Positions 10,039 through 18,975 of a stretch of 64,000 nt of DNA are shown piece by piece. Where the stretch lies: positions 248,001 to 312,000 of the forward strand of contig NZ_JWJH01000001.1 in NCBI RefSeq assembly GCF_000949865.1. The letters are read 5' to 3'. The notes below the pieces were generated by a model that worked only from the letters and a program-made list of their open reading frames with translations, did no database searches and had not been told where the DNA came from. This DNA is from Rhizobium nepotum 39/7. GTDB lineage: Bacteria; Pseudomonadota; Alphaproteobacteria; Rhizobiales; Rhizobiaceae. The translations under genes were made by a program, and so were the position numbers. Position 1 is the first letter of the stretch. Each line of letters starts with the position of its first letter.

Positions 10039-10941
10039 TCAGTCCGGAAAGGTCCGCTTCGCGCCGCTGAAAAATTCCATCAGCGCGGCCTGATCCTCAC
10101 CGCCCAGTCCCGCCGCCGTCAGCATGCGGTGCACCTCGGCGCAAACCGCTGTCAACGGCATGGCGGTATTGGTGCGTCGGGCCAGATCCTGCGCGCCGTT
10201 CAGGTCTTTGACCATGTTATCGATGCGGCCGGTGCGGCGGTAATCCTTCGCCACATACCTTGGCATATATTCCTGAAGGATGGCGCTGTCGGCCCTGCCA
10301 CCCTTCAGCGCCTGCGGGATTTTGGCGGCATCGACGCCCGCATCCAGCGCAAGCTGCGTCGCTTCCGCCACGGCAAGGAAGTTCAGCCCGCAGAGAACCT
10401 GGTTGATGAGCTTCGTCGTCTGGCCAGCACCGCTAGGCCCCATATGGGTATAGTTGCTGGCGACATGCCGCAGCACGCGATAGGCATCGGCCACATCCGT
10501 TTCCGTGCCGCCGGCCATCAGTGTCAATTGCCCGACAAGCGCCTTGGGCGCACCGCCGGAAAGCGGGCTGTCCACCCAGCGCAGCCCCTTTTCGGCAGCG
10601 TCGGCCGCCAGTTCCTTCGTCGCCTCCGGATCGATGGAGGACATGTCGATGATCAGCGTGCCGGGCCTTGCGCCCGCCGCCACGCCATCCTTGCCAAAGA
10701 CGGCCAGCCGGACGATTTTCGGTGAATTGAGGCTGAGGATCACCACATCGGCGACCGAAGCCGCTGCCGCTGCGGTGCTTGCGCTCTGAGCGCCGAGGCT
10801 GGTGAGAACCGCCACCTTTTCCGGGTCCAGGTCGAAAACCGTCAATTCATTGGCGGTCTCGATCAGCCGCGTGCCGATCGCTCCGCCCATGGCGCCTGCG
10901 CCGATCAACGCGATTTTGTTCTTCTCGGTCATGGTGCTCAC
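10039..10941 (-). CDS. NAD(P)-dependent beta-hydroxyacid dehydrogenase (3-hydroxyisobutyrate dehydrogenase family)
   Basis: 300 residues with an N-terminal Rossmann fold (IALIGAGAMGGAIGTRL) and the family substrate loop DSPLSGGAPKALVGQLTLMAGG. The catalytic Lys is likely in GAGQTTKLINQVLCG. It belongs to the broad family that includes tartronate semialdehyde reductase and glyoxylate/succinic semialdehyde reductases. A GTG at 10941 has GGAGG five bases upstream; an ATG at 10932 is the alternative. Placement after idnO on the same strand suggests sugar-acid metabolism rather than valine breakdown. A separate, clearer 3-hydroxyisobutyrate dehydrogenase is at 54046. Confidence 0.85.
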   Translation of the reverse strand: MSTMTEKNKIALIGAGAMGGAIGTRLIETANELTVFDLDPEKVAVLTSLGAQSASTAAAAASVADVVILSLNSPKIVRLAVFGKDGVAAGARPGTLIIDMSSIDPEATKELAADAAEKGLRWVDSPLSGGAPKALVGQLTLMAGGTETDVADAYRVLRHVASNYTHMGPSGAGQTTKLINQVLCGLNFLAVAEATQLALDAGVDAAKIPQALKGGRADSAILQEYMPRYVAKDYRRTGRIDNMVKDLNGAQDLARRTNTAMPLTAVCAEVHRMLTAAGLGGEDQAALMEFFSGAKRTFPD

Positions 10942-10975
10942 GGTCTCCTCCCAAAGCGTCGTGGTTGCGGCGTCT

Positions 10976-11731
10976 TCAAAGCGAGGCGGTGATGCCGCCG
11001 TCGACGTAGAGAATATGTCCGTTCACGAAAGACGAGGCATCGGACGACAGGAAAATGCAGGCGCCGACGAGCTCTTCGACCTTGCCCCAGCGGCCGGCCG
11101 GTGTGCGTTTCTCAAGCCATGCCGAGAAGGTCTCGTCAGCCACCAGAGCTGCGTTGAGCGGCGTGTCGAAATAACCCGGCGCAATGGCGTTGCACTGCAG
11201 GCCGTATTTGGCCCAGTCCGTCGCCATGCCTTTCGTCAGATTGCCGACAGCGCCCTTAGTGGCGGTGTAGGGCGCGATGCCGGGACGGGCGAGCGCTGTC
11301 TGCACGCTGGCAATGTTGATGATCTTGCCGCGTCCACGGCCGATCATGTGGCGCGCGACGGCTTGGCCTGCGTGAAACACCGAGGCAATGTTGGTCTGCA
11401 ACAGGCGCTCGAAGGCGTCAGCCGGAAAATCCTCCAGCGGCGTGCGGTGTTGCATGCCGGCATTGTTGACCAGAATATCGATAGGGCCGACTTCCGCCTC
11501 GAAACCGTCGATGGCCTTGCGCACCGCTTCATGATCGGTGGCGTCGAAGGCGAGCGTTTTGGCGCCCTTGATGCCGGCGGCGGCTGCCTTCAGCTTCGCT
11601 TCGTCGCGGCCATTCAGCACCACTTCGGCCCCGGCCCCCACCAGCCCTTGCGCCAGCGCGAAGCCGATGCCCTGGGAAGAACCCGTGATCAGGGCGCGGC
11701 GGCCGGAAAGATCGAACAAATTAAGGCCCAC
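10976..11731 (-). CDS. idnO: SDR family oxidoreductase, probable gluconate 5-dehydrogenase
   Basis: Classical short-chain dehydrogenase of 251 residues: TGSSQGIGFALA cofactor motif, NNAG, catalytic Ser (NIASVQ) and YxxxK (YTATKGAVG), and C-terminal NGHILYVDGG. The pattern and neighbourhood fit IdnO/Gno, which reduces 5-keto-D-gluconate to gluconate. It is divergent from an L-idonate 5-dehydrogenase gene, which makes 5-ketogluconate, giving a two-enzyme idonate-to-gluconate path. The start is GTG with GGAGG five bases upstream. The shared intergenic region holds a perfect 16-base palindrome of the GntR/IdnR type. Confidence 0.82.
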   Translation of the reverse strand: MGLNLFDLSGRRALITGSSQGIGFALAQGLVGAGAEVVLNGRDEAKLKAAAAGIKGAKTLAFDATDHEAVRKAIDGFEAEVGPIDILVNNAGMQHRTPLEDFPADAFERLLQTNIASVFHAGQAVARHMIGRGRGKIINIASVQTALARPGIAPYTATKGAVGNLTKGMATDWAKYGLQCNAIAPGYFDTPLNAALVADETFSAWLEKRTPAGRWGKVEELVGACIFLSSDASSFVNGHILYVDGGITASL

Positions 11732-11771
11732 TGTTTCCTCCAGTCTCTCGACAATGCTTTTATGTCAGTAT

Positions 11772-11787
11772 ATGTTATCGATAACAT
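11772..11787. promoter_or_regulatory. Perfect palindrome, candidate GntR/IdnR-type (LacI family) operator
   Basis: ATGTTATCGATAACAT is a perfect 16-base palindrome of the form ATGTTA-N4-TAACAT, the layout known for E. coli GntR/IdnR operators. It lies 41 bases before idnO and in the shared control region with idnD. No LacI-type regulator gene is in the window. Confidence 0.7.
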
Positions 11788-11950
11788 TCATCCCTTTCAG
11801 ACGTGAATGTCAAGGCTTAAACACCCGGTTTCGGTACGGACCGGGCGCGTGAGGAGGCTGCAAGGCGCGCAAATGCGCGGCCGGCGGTACTGATTGGGAT
11901 GCGGATTGTCTTGTCGCGCCGGACAGGCGTGATGTCGAACGGAGATATTT

Positions 11951-12982
11951 ATGAGAGCGATTGTCGCCCATGGGGCAAAGGATGTGCGCATCGAGGAGCG
12001 GCCCGAGGAAGCGCCGGGGGCGGGAGAGGTGCGCCTTCGTCTGGTCCGGGGTGGAATTTGCGGCAGCGATCTTCACTATTACAATCACGGCGGCTTCGGC
12101 GCGGTGCGGCTTCGCGAACCCATGGTGCTGGGGCATGAGGTCTCCGCCATTGTCGAGGAACTCGGCGAAGGCGTCGAGGGTCTGAAGGTCGGCGGTCTGG
12201 TCGCGGTTTCGCCGTCCTGCCCGTGCAGAACCTGCCGCTTTTGCCAGGAAGGCCTGCACAATCAGTGCCTCAACATGCGCTTTTATGGCAGCGCCATGCC
12301 GTTCCCGCATATTCAAGGCGCTTTCCGCGAGGTTCTCGTGGCGGATGCCTTGCAATGCGTTCCGGCCGACGGCCTGACCGCCGGCGAGGCGGCAATGGCG
12401 GAACCGTTGGCGGTAACGTTGCATGCCACCCGCCGCGCCGGGGATTTGCTGGGAAAATGCGTTCTCGTCACCGGTTGCGGCCCCATCGGCATTCTCTCCA
12501 TTCTTGCTGCGCGCCGTGCCGGTGCCGCTGAAATTGTCGCGACCGACCTTTCCGATTTCACACTCGCCAAGGCGCGAGAGGCGGGCGCGGATCGCGTCAT
12601 CAACAGCAAGAATGAACCCGATGCGCTTGCCGCTTATGGCGCGAACAAGGGGACCTTCGACGTTCTCTACGAATGCTCGGGTGCCGCCGTTGCACTTGTG
12701 GGTGGAATTGCGGCGCTCAGGCCACGCGGTATCATCGTTCAACTCGGGCTTGGCGGCGACATGAGCCTGCCGATGATGGCGATCACCGCCAAGGAGCTGG
12801 ATCTGCGCGGCTCTTTCCGTTTTCATGAGGAATTCGCGACCGGCGTCGAATTGATGCGCAAGGGGCTGATCGACGTTAAGCCGTTCATCACCCAGACTGT
12901 CGATCTCGACGACGCCATCTCGGCCTTCGAATTCGCCTCCGACCGCAGCCGCGCCATGAAAGTGCAGATCGCTTTTTCGTAA
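11951..12982 (+). CDS. idnD: L-idonate 5-dehydrogenase
   Basis: Zinc-dependent medium-chain dehydrogenase of 343 residues, matching IdnD. Catalytic zinc ligands are in GGICGSDLHYYNHGGFG and the GHE motif VLGHEVSAIVEE. Structural zinc cysteines are in SPSCPCRTCRFCQEGLHNQC, and the cofactor fold is VTGCGPIGILSILAA. It oxidises L-idonate to 5-keto-D-gluconate in the cytoplasm. GGAG lies 7 bases before the ATG. It is divergent from idnO with a shared palindromic operator, and a terminator follows at 13018. Confidence 0.9.
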   Translation: MRAIVAHGAKDVRIEERPEEAPGAGEVRLRLVRGGICGSDLHYYNHGGFGAVRLREPMVLGHEVSAIVEELGEGVEGLKVGGLVAVSPSCPCRTCRFCQEGLHNQCLNMRFYGSAMPFPHIQGAFREVLVADALQCVPADGLTAGEAAMAEPLAVTLHATRRAGDLLGKCVLVTGCGPIGILSILAARRAGAAEIVATDLSDFTLAKAREAGADRVINSKNEPDALAAYGANKGTFDVLYECSGAAVALVGGIAALRPRGIIVQLGLGGDMSLPMMAITAKELDLRGSFRFHEEFATGVELMRKGLIDVKPFITQTVDLDDAISAFEFASDRSRAMKVQIAFS

Positions 12983-13017
12983 GCGTTATTTCCGAATGCG
13001 AGAGTGCGGATGTTTTG

Positions 13018-13051
13018 ATCGGTGGCGGATTATTCCGTCGCCGATTTTTTA
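13018..13051 (+). terminator. Rho-independent terminator after idnD
   Basis: An 11-base stem (13018-13028 with 13035-13045, two G-T wobbles) closes on a 6-base loop and runs into six T's. Confidence 0.75.
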
Positions 13052-13086
13052 TGCGCGACTTTTCCGCTCATGACAATTCGTCGGCG

Positions 13087-13102
13087 ATGTTATCGATATC
13101 AT
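13087..13102. promoter_or_regulatory. Second, imperfect GntR/IdnR-like palindrome
   Basis: ATGTTATCGATATCAT differs by one base from the perfect palindrome at 11772. It sits past the idnD terminator and 85 bases before the FNR-type box of the cyd operon. The two sites bracket idnD about 1.3 kb apart, compatible with looping, or this copy may act on the cyd side. Confidence 0.5.
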
Positions 13103-13171
13103 GATCCGTTTCAGAGAGTGCTGGACGGATCCGACCTCAGGTCACTAGACGGCATCTCAACCGATTGCACA

Positions 13172-13189
13172 TTTTGACGCAGGTCAAAA
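13172..13189. promoter_or_regulatory. FNR/FixK-type box upstream of the gbsR-cyd operon
   Basis: TTTTGAC-gcag-GTCAAAA, a perfect 7+4+7 dyad with the TTGAC-N4-GTCAA form of rhizobial FnrN/FixK anaeroboxes. It is centred 82 bases before the regulator ATG at 13263. Placement ahead of a cytochrome bd operon is what oxygen control predicts. Confidence 0.75.
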
Positions 13190-13227
13190 AGGTGATTTGT
13201 CGTCAGACGTTTTTTGCTTTATCGAAA

Positions 13228-13245
13228 TTTCAGAAATTACTGAAA
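13228..13245. promoter_or_regulatory. Inverted repeat in the gbsR leader
   Basis: TTTCAG, 6 bases, CTGAAA, 18 bases before the regulator's start codon. It lies between the FNR-type box and the gene and is a candidate autoregulatory site for the GbsR/MarR protein. Confidence 0.45.
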
Positions 13246-13262
13246 ATACAGGAAGCACAGAA

Positions 13263-13838
13263 ATGCCGGCTAATCTTTCCCCGCTCGTTCAGTCCTTCGT
13301 GCTACATTTCGGCGAGATGGGCAGCCGCTGGGGCATCAACCGCACGGTCGGTCAGGTCTATGCATTGCTTTACATATCGCCGCAGCCGCTCTGCGCGGAC
13401 GACATCGTCGAGGCGCTCGGCATTTCCCGTTCGAATGTGTCGATGAGCCTGAAGGAACTTCAGGCGTGGAACCTTGCAATTCTCAAGCATTTCCCCGGCG
13501 ACCGACGCGATTTTTTCACGACACCGGAGGATGTCTGGCAAATTCTCCGCACCCTTGCCGAGGAGCGCAAGAAGCGCGAGATCGACCCGACACTCAGCGT
13601 GCTTCGCGAAATCCTTATGGAGACGCCGGAGAACGAAGAGGAGCGGCATGCGCAAAAGCGCATCGATGAGATGAAAACGCTGATCGAGCAGCTCACCGGC
13701 TGGTATGACGATGTGAAGAGGCTGGAAACGGAGAGGCTGGCGTCACTGCTGGCGCTCGGCTCGAAAGTCACGAAGCTGCTGGAGGCCAAGGACAGGATCG
13801 TCTCTCTCGGCAGACCCCGTGGCACGAAGGGCAAGTGA
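13263..13838 (+). CDS. GbsR/MarR family transcriptional regulator
   Basis: 191 residues. A winged-helix domain (residues about 15-90: WGINRTVGQVYALLYISPQP, then ALGISRSNVSMSLKELQAW as the recognition helix) is followed by a long, charged, probably coiled-coil C-terminal half. This fits the GbsR/MarR family. The ATG at 13263 has AGGA about 10 bases upstream; an in-frame upstream start would run into the leader repeat. It is the first gene of an operon with cydDCABX and its stop lies 11 bases before the preferred cydD start, so it likely controls cytochrome bd synthesis. Its signal is unknown. Confidence 0.85.
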   Translation: MPANLSPLVQSFVLHFGEMGSRWGINRTVGQVYALLYISPQPLCADDIVEALGISRSNVSMSLKELQAWNLAILKHFPGDRRDFFTTPEDVWQILRTLAEERKKREIDPTLSVLREILMETPENEEERHAQKRIDEMKTLIEQLTGWYDDVKRLETERLASLLALGSKVTKLLEAKDRIVSLGRPRGTKGK

Positions 13839-13849
13839 GGAGATTGGCC

Positions 13850-15634
13850 GTGAGCATGTCCCCACACATTCGTCACTCGGCCGATGGCGCAGACTGTCCC
13901 GCGCCTGAAACGGTTCCGCCCAGCGCGGCGCGGCAGCATTTCTTCGGGAACGCCTCCGGTGAAAAGGGGGTTGGAAAAGCGGAAATGACAAAGGCACCGG
14001 CGGTGGGAAGATCGGTTGCGCTACTGCATGTGCTGCCGGCTCTGCTCTGGCTGCCGCAGGCGGGTTTGCTGGCCTTTTCGGTCGGAAAAATCGCTGACGG
14101 GGAACCGGTGATAGCGATCCTGCCGGCGGCTGTCGCTGTCCTCATTCTCGGCCTCGTCAAGGCATGGCTGGAAAGGATCGCGGCGAGACTGTCGTTTCGT
14201 GCTGCACGCGTCGCCCTTTCGCGGCGGCGGCTGGAAGCGCTTCATGCCGTGGCGAAGGTGTCGCCGCTCGATCTGTCGCGTACGGCATCCGGCGAAGCGG
14301 CAAGCGTTATCGCCGAGGCAGCGGAAGCGCTGGTACCCTATCTTTCAAGGTTCCAGCCGGCGCGGATGAAGGCCACCATCGTTCCCTTGGTTTTCGTACT
14401 GGCGATCCTGCCGTTCACCTGGGTCGCGGCGCTGGTGCTGCTGCTCTCCATGCCGACCATTCCGCTTTTCATGGCGCTGATCGGCTGGCAGGCGAAGGCC
14501 GCGAGCGAAAAGCAGCTGGCCGAGACCGGCAACATGAATGCTTTCCTGCTCGATCGCCTGCGCGGGCTGGAAACGATCCGCGCACTGGAGGCCGTCGATC
14601 TGACAGCCGGACGCCTGCGCACCGATGTTGAAAACCTGAAGAAGCGGACCATGGCGGTGCTGCGGATCGCCTTCCTGTCCTCGGCGGTGCTGGAGCTTTT
14701 CGCAGCACTCGGGGTTGCCATGACAGCGGTTTATATTGGTTTCCATCTGCTCGGTTTTCTCAATTTCGGTGCTTGGGGCGAGAAATTGACGCTGGCCGAA
14801 GGACTGTTCGTCCTGCTTCTGGCGCCCGCCTTTTTCGAGCCTCTGCGGGAACTCTCGGCAGTCTGGCACGACCGTGCATCCGGCGAGGCAGCACTTGGCG
14901 CGCTTGGCACATTGACGCGGTGTGGCACGGCCATCGTGGGCGAGGGTAAGGATGTCGTCTCCGCCCCATTCCCGGTGCCGGGTCTGGTGGAGCTGGATAA
15001 TCTCTCCTTCGCCTATCCGAATGCTCCGCCCGTCATTCGAAATCTAAATCTTACGGTCCAGCCGGGCGAGACAGTTGCTATTCTTGGGTCTTCCGGTTGT
15101 GGTAAGTCCACTGTACTCTCCTTGATCGCTGGGTTGGTCGAGGCTGGCAGCGGCGAAATAAGGATCGGCGGCGTAAAGCTCGATCATGCGAGTGCCGATG
15201 GACTGCGCAAGACAATCGGCTGGGTCAGCCAGAAGCCGTTCTTTTTTGCCGGTTCGCTGAAGGCGAATATTCGCTTTGGCCGTGTCAGCGTCAGCGAGGG
15301 CATGGTCGAGGAGACGCTGAGCCACACCGGGCTGGACACATTATCGGAAGCACGCCGGCATCTGCCGATCGGAGACGGCGGTTATGGCATTTCGGGCGGG
15401 GAGGCGGTGCGCCTCGCCATTGCGCGTGCTTTCGCCGATCCCGCAACGCAGCTTGTTCTGGTCGATGAACCAACGGCGCATCTCGACCGCGAGACGGCTG
15501 CGCTCGTCACGGAAAACCTGCTGAAACTCGCAAAGGGCAGGACATTGATCGTCGCAACCCATGATCCTGTGCTCGCGGCACGCATGGACAGGGTCGTGGA
15601 TATGACGACGATCCATTCGAGGGGGCAGTCATGA
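13850..15634 (+). CDS. cydD: Thiol reductant ABC exporter subunit CydD
   Basis: Half of the inner-membrane CydDC ABC transporter, which exports cysteine and glutathione and is needed to assemble cytochrome bd. An N-terminal membrane domain is followed by an ATPase with Walker A GSSGCGKST, signature ISGGEAVRLAIARA and Walker B LVLVDEPTAHLD. The GTG at 13850 has AGGAG seven bases upstream. ATG codons at 13856 and 13985 are in frame; the last would remove a hydrophilic 45-residue leader not typical of CydD. Its end overlaps cydC by 4 bases. Confidence 0.92.
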   Translation: MSMSPHIRHSADGADCPAPETVPPSAARQHFFGNASGEKGVGKAEMTKAPAVGRSVALLHVLPALLWLPQAGLLAFSVGKIADGEPVIAILPAAVAVLILGLVKAWLERIAARLSFRAARVALSRRRLEALHAVAKVSPLDLSRTASGEAASVIAEAAEALVPYLSRFQPARMKATIVPLVFVLAILPFTWVAALVLLLSMPTIPLFMALIGWQAKAASEKQLAETGNMNAFLLDRLRGLETIRALEAVDLTAGRLRTDVENLKKRTMAVLRIAFLSSAVLELFAALGVAMTAVYIGFHLLGFLNFGAWGEKLTLAEGLFVLLLAPAFFEPLRELSAVWHDRASGEAALGALGTLTRCGTAIVGEGKDVVSAPFPVPGLVELDNLSFAYPNAPPVIRNLNLTVQPGETVAILGSSGCGKSTVLSLIAGLVEAGSGEIRIGGVKLDHASADGLRKTIGWVSQKPFFFAGSLKANIRFGRVSVSEGMVEETLSHTGLDTLSEARRHLPIGDGGYGISGGEAVRLAIARAFADPATQLVLVDEPTAHLDRETAALVTENLLKLAKGRTLIVATHDPVLAARMDRVVDMTTIHSRGQS

Positions 15635-17322
15635 TCGCGCGTTTGGCCGCATTGAAACCTGTCATTGCCCTGTTCTGGACGGCGCGTCGCGGCATGCTGC
15701 TTGCCGGAGCGGCGCTGGCGGCAACGACGGTGCTGGCGGGCATCGGTCTTCTCGGGGTTTCCAGCTGGTTCATTACTGCGACGGCGATTGCCGGTCTTCT
15801 GCCCGTAACGGCGTTTGCGTTTGATGTTTTTGCGCCATCTGCAGCGATCCGTCTTTTGGCGCTGTCGCGCACCGCCGCCCGTTATGGCGAACGCATGAGC
15901 ACCCACGAGGCGACGCTTTCTGTGTTGGCGGCGCTTCGGGAAAAGCTGTTTCGGGGTTTCGCGGTCACCCAGGCGGCGAAACATCTGGAAGCGAGGCCCG
16001 CCCGCCTGCTGAACCGGCTGACTGCGGATATCGACGCGCTGGACTCGCTCTATCTTCGCGTGCTGGTTCCCGTAGCCGTCGCGGTCCTCGCCGCGATTGC
16101 GACAGGCATCGGGCTTGCCTTCCTCGATCCACTTGCAGGCGTTCTGGCTGCGACCTTTCTTATAGCGGCGGGGCTCGGCATTCTGGTACGATCGGCGTTG
16201 CGGGCGGAAAAATTTTCGCGCCGCCGGGCAATCGGGCTTGAAGCGCTTCGCGCCCGCACGGCGGATCTCGTCAACGGGCAGGTGGAATTGCTGACGACCT
16301 CCCGTCTCTCCGCGCAGGTTGCGGAGGTGGAGCGTGCCGACGATTATCTGCTTGCCTGTGACGATCGCTTGAACCGCATCGAAACGAATGCCGGCTTTTC
16401 CTTCGGTATCTCTGCGGCAGTCCTTTTGAGTGTGACCCTTCTCGGCATGGCATGGCTCGCGGAACAGGGAGCGATCGACGCGCCAGCCGCAGCCCTCGGT
16501 CTGTTCGTCTGTTTCGCCGCGCTGGAACCTTTCACGGCGCTCCGCCGTGGTGCAATGGAACTCGGACGCACGCTTTTTTCGGCAAGGCGCATCGCGCCGC
16601 GTCTTTCTGCCGAGGCTGCGGACCGCCATCCGCTCTTGCCTGCTTCGGGCATGGCGGCTGAGCTTCATGGCGTGCGGCTGGAGCGGGACGGCAACGAAAA
16701 TCCGGTCCTGACAAATATCGACCTTGCAATTGCCGCCGGAGAAACGGTCGCGATCGTCGGGCCGAGCGGCGCGGGCAAGACCAGCCTCATCCAGCTTCTG
16801 GCGGGCGAATTGCAGCCGGTGGCGGGCACGGTCAGCGCTTTGCCCTCATGCCTCATGACGCAGCGAAGCCAGCTTTTCCGAGATAGCATCGCCGACAATC
16901 TGCGGCTGGCGAAACCGGCAGCGATCGAGCGCGAATTGTGGGATGCCTTACATGCCGCAGGCCTTGGCGAACACGTCAAAACCCTGGCCGCCGGACTAAA
17001 CACTAAGCTTGGCGAGGCCGGGCAGGGTCTCTCCGGCGGTCAGTCGCGGCGGCTCGCCCTTGCCCGTTTCCTGCTGCGTGACAAACCGCTCTGGCTTCTC
17101 GACGAGGTGACGGAAGGGCTGGATGGCAACACCGCCCGTGACGTGCTGGGCCGGCTGTTTTCCAGGGCGGAAGGCAAGACTGTCGTGATGATCACCCATA
17201 ATCGCCGTGAGGCTGAATTTGCTGATCGGATCATCGTGCTGAAAGACGGGCGCCAACTTGATCAGTGTCAAAGCGGCACCCCGGAATACGACGTAATGCT
17301 GCAAACATTGCGTCCGGACTGA
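15631..17322 (+). CDS. cydC: Thiol reductant ABC exporter subunit CydC
   Basis: Partner of CydD; 563 residues with a membrane domain of about six helices and a C-terminal ATPase (Walker A GPSGAGKTS, signature LSGGQSRRLALARF, Walker B LWLLDEVTEGLD). The ATG overlaps the cydD stop as ATGA, so the halves are translated together. Cytochrome bd genes follow 69 bases later; that gap holds a GC-rich stem (17336-17367) without a T-run, which could modulate readthrough. Confidence 0.92.
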   Translation: MIARLAALKPVIALFWTARRGMLLAGAALAATTVLAGIGLLGVSSWFITATAIAGLLPVTAFAFDVFAPSAAIRLLALSRTAARYGERMSTHEATLSVLAALREKLFRGFAVTQAAKHLEARPARLLNRLTADIDALDSLYLRVLVPVAVAVLAAIATGIGLAFLDPLAGVLAATFLIAAGLGILVRSALRAEKFSRRRAIGLEALRARTADLVNGQVELLTTSRLSAQVAEVERADDYLLACDDRLNRIETNAGFSFGISAAVLLSVTLLGMAWLAEQGAIDAPAAALGLFVCFAALEPFTALRRGAMELGRTLFSARRIAPRLSAEAADRHPLLPASGMAAELHGVRLERDGNENPVLTNIDLAIAAGETVAIVGPSGAGKTSLIQLLAGELQPVAGTVSALPSCLMTQRSQLFRDSIADNLRLAKPAAIERELWDALHAAGLGEHVKTLAAGLNTKLGEAGQGLSGGQSRRLALARFLLRDKPLWLLDEVTEGLDGNTARDVLGRLFSRAEGKTVVMITHNRREAEFADRIIVLKDGRQLDQCQSGTPEYDVMLQTLRPD

Positions 17323-17391
17323 GTGATTTTTTCAGGGCCGGCGCCGTTTCGTAACAGAAGGCCGGCCTTTCCTGAAAGGTGGGGTAAAAAC

Positions 17392-18969
17392 ATGGAACTC
17401 GACATCGTGGCGCTGTCGCGCCTGCAATTCGCGGTTACCGCTTTATATCACTTTCTATTCGTTCCCCTGACGATCGGACTGTCGGTGGTGATCGCCATCA
17501 TGGAAACGGTCTACGTCATGACCGGCCGCGCGATCTGGCGGCAGATGACGAAATTCTGGGGCACGCTATTCGGCATCAACTTCGTGCTGGGCGTTTCCAC
17601 CGGCATCGTCATGGAATTCCAGTTCGGCATGAACTGGAGTTACTACAGCCATTATGTCGGCGATATTTTCGGCGCGCCGCTGGCGATCGAAGGAATGATG
17701 GCCTTCTTCCTGGAAGCTACCTTTGTCGGTCTGTTTTTTTTCGGCTGGGACAAGCTGTCTAAGCTCGGCCACCTGGTCGCGACATGGTGTGTGGCGCTCG
17801 GCTCGAATTTCTCGGCGCTGTGGATATTGATCGCCAATGGCTGGATGCAGAACCCGACGGGATCGGCCTTCAACCCCCAGACCATGCGTATGGAAGTGAC
17901 GGATTTCTTCGCGGTTCTGATGAACCCGGTGGCGCAGGCGAAGTTCGTTCACACGGTTTCTGCGGGTTATGTCACCGCTTCCATCTTCGTGCTTGGCGTT
18001 TCCGCCTGGTATGTGCTGAAAGGCCGCCATGTCGATCTCGCCAAGCGGTCGATGACGGTCGCCGCCTCGTTCGGTCTGGCGTCGGCGCTGTCGGTCGTCG
18101 TGCTCGGCGATGAAAGCGGGTATCTTTCGACCGAACACCAGAAGATGAAGCTCGCCTCGATCGAGGCCATGTGGGAAACGGAACCGGCGCCGGCACCTTT
18201 TACGGCCATTGGTTTTCCGGACCAGGAATCGCGCGAGACGCATTTTGCGGTAAAGATCCCGTGGGTGATGGGCCTTATTGGTACGCGCTCGCTCGACACG
18301 GAAATCCCCGGCATCAACGATCTCGTGGAACTGGCAAAAACCCGAATCCGCGACGGCATCAAGGCCTATGATGCGCTGATGCAGATACGGGCCAACGGCA
18401 AGGGCGCACAATTGCCCGAAGAGGTGAGCGGCACCTTTGCCGAACTCGGCCACGAGCTTGGTTATGCCCTGCTGCTGAAACGTTATGTCGACGATCCGCG
18501 CCAGGCAACTGAAGAGCAGATCGCCAAGGCGGCTGCCGACACCATTCCCCATGTGCCGACGCTGTTCTGGGCGTTCCGCATCATGGTCGGTCTCGGCCTG
18601 TTCTTTATCGTGCTGACGGCGACCTTCTTTTATCTCTCGGCCCGCCGCCGGCTGGATCACTATCCGCTGTTGCTGAAGGTGGCCGTCTTCGCCATTCCGC
18701 TGCCGTGGATTGCTGCGGAGATGGGCTGGGTGGTTGCGGAATTCGGTCGCCAGCCGTGGATCATCGAGGGCGTGCTGCCGACGGCGGCGGCCGTTTCCAG
18801 CCTCAGTGCTTCGACGGTTCTGATTACGCTTCTGTGTTTCATCGCCATTTACACGGTGCTGTTCATCGTCGAGATGGGGCTGATGCTGAAGGCGATCCGC
18901 AAGGGGCCAGATCCGGACCAAGAGCCGGAAGCGCCGCTCGTTCCTGAAAAACTCGTCGCTGCGGAGTAA
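17392..18969 (+). CDS. cydA: Cytochrome bd ubiquinol oxidase subunit I
   Basis: Quinol-oxidising subunit of the high-affinity bd oxidase. At 525 residues it matches CydA with the short Q-loop. His20 in TALYHFLF corresponds to the heme b595 ligand; the Glu-rich IEGMMAFFLEATFVG helix and the GRQPW signature (AEFGRQPWIIEGVLPT) are present. The ATG at 17392 has AAGGTGGGG upstream; an upstream in-frame start adds 23 non-conserved residues. cydB follows after 6 bases. Expression is probably raised under low oxygen through the box at 13172. Confidence 0.97.
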   Translation: MELDIVALSRLQFAVTALYHFLFVPLTIGLSVVIAIMETVYVMTGRAIWRQMTKFWGTLFGINFVLGVSTGIVMEFQFGMNWSYYSHYVGDIFGAPLAIEGMMAFFLEATFVGLFFFGWDKLSKLGHLVATWCVALGSNFSALWILIANGWMQNPTGSAFNPQTMRMEVTDFFAVLMNPVAQAKFVHTVSAGYVTASIFVLGVSAWYVLKGRHVDLAKRSMTVAASFGLASALSVVVLGDESGYLSTEHQKMKLASIEAMWETEPAPAPFTAIGFPDQESRETHFAVKIPWVMGLIGTRSLDTEIPGINDLVELAKTRIRDGIKAYDALMQIRANGKGAQLPEEVSGTFAELGHELGYALLLKRYVDDPRQATEEQIAKAAADTIPHVPTLFWAFRIMVGLGLFFIVLTATFFYLSARRRLDHYPLLLKVAVFAIPLPWIAAEMGWVVAEFGRQPWIIEGVLPTAAAVSSLSASTVLITLLCFIAIYTVLFIVEMGLMLKAIRKGPDPDQEPEAPLVPEKLVAAE

Positions 18970-18975
18970 ACGATC

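Noticed and set aside
17336-17369. Stem in the cydC-cydA gap as a terminator
   Set aside because: The loop is 18 bases long and no T-run follows, so termination is unlikely; cydA probably shares the operon transcript.
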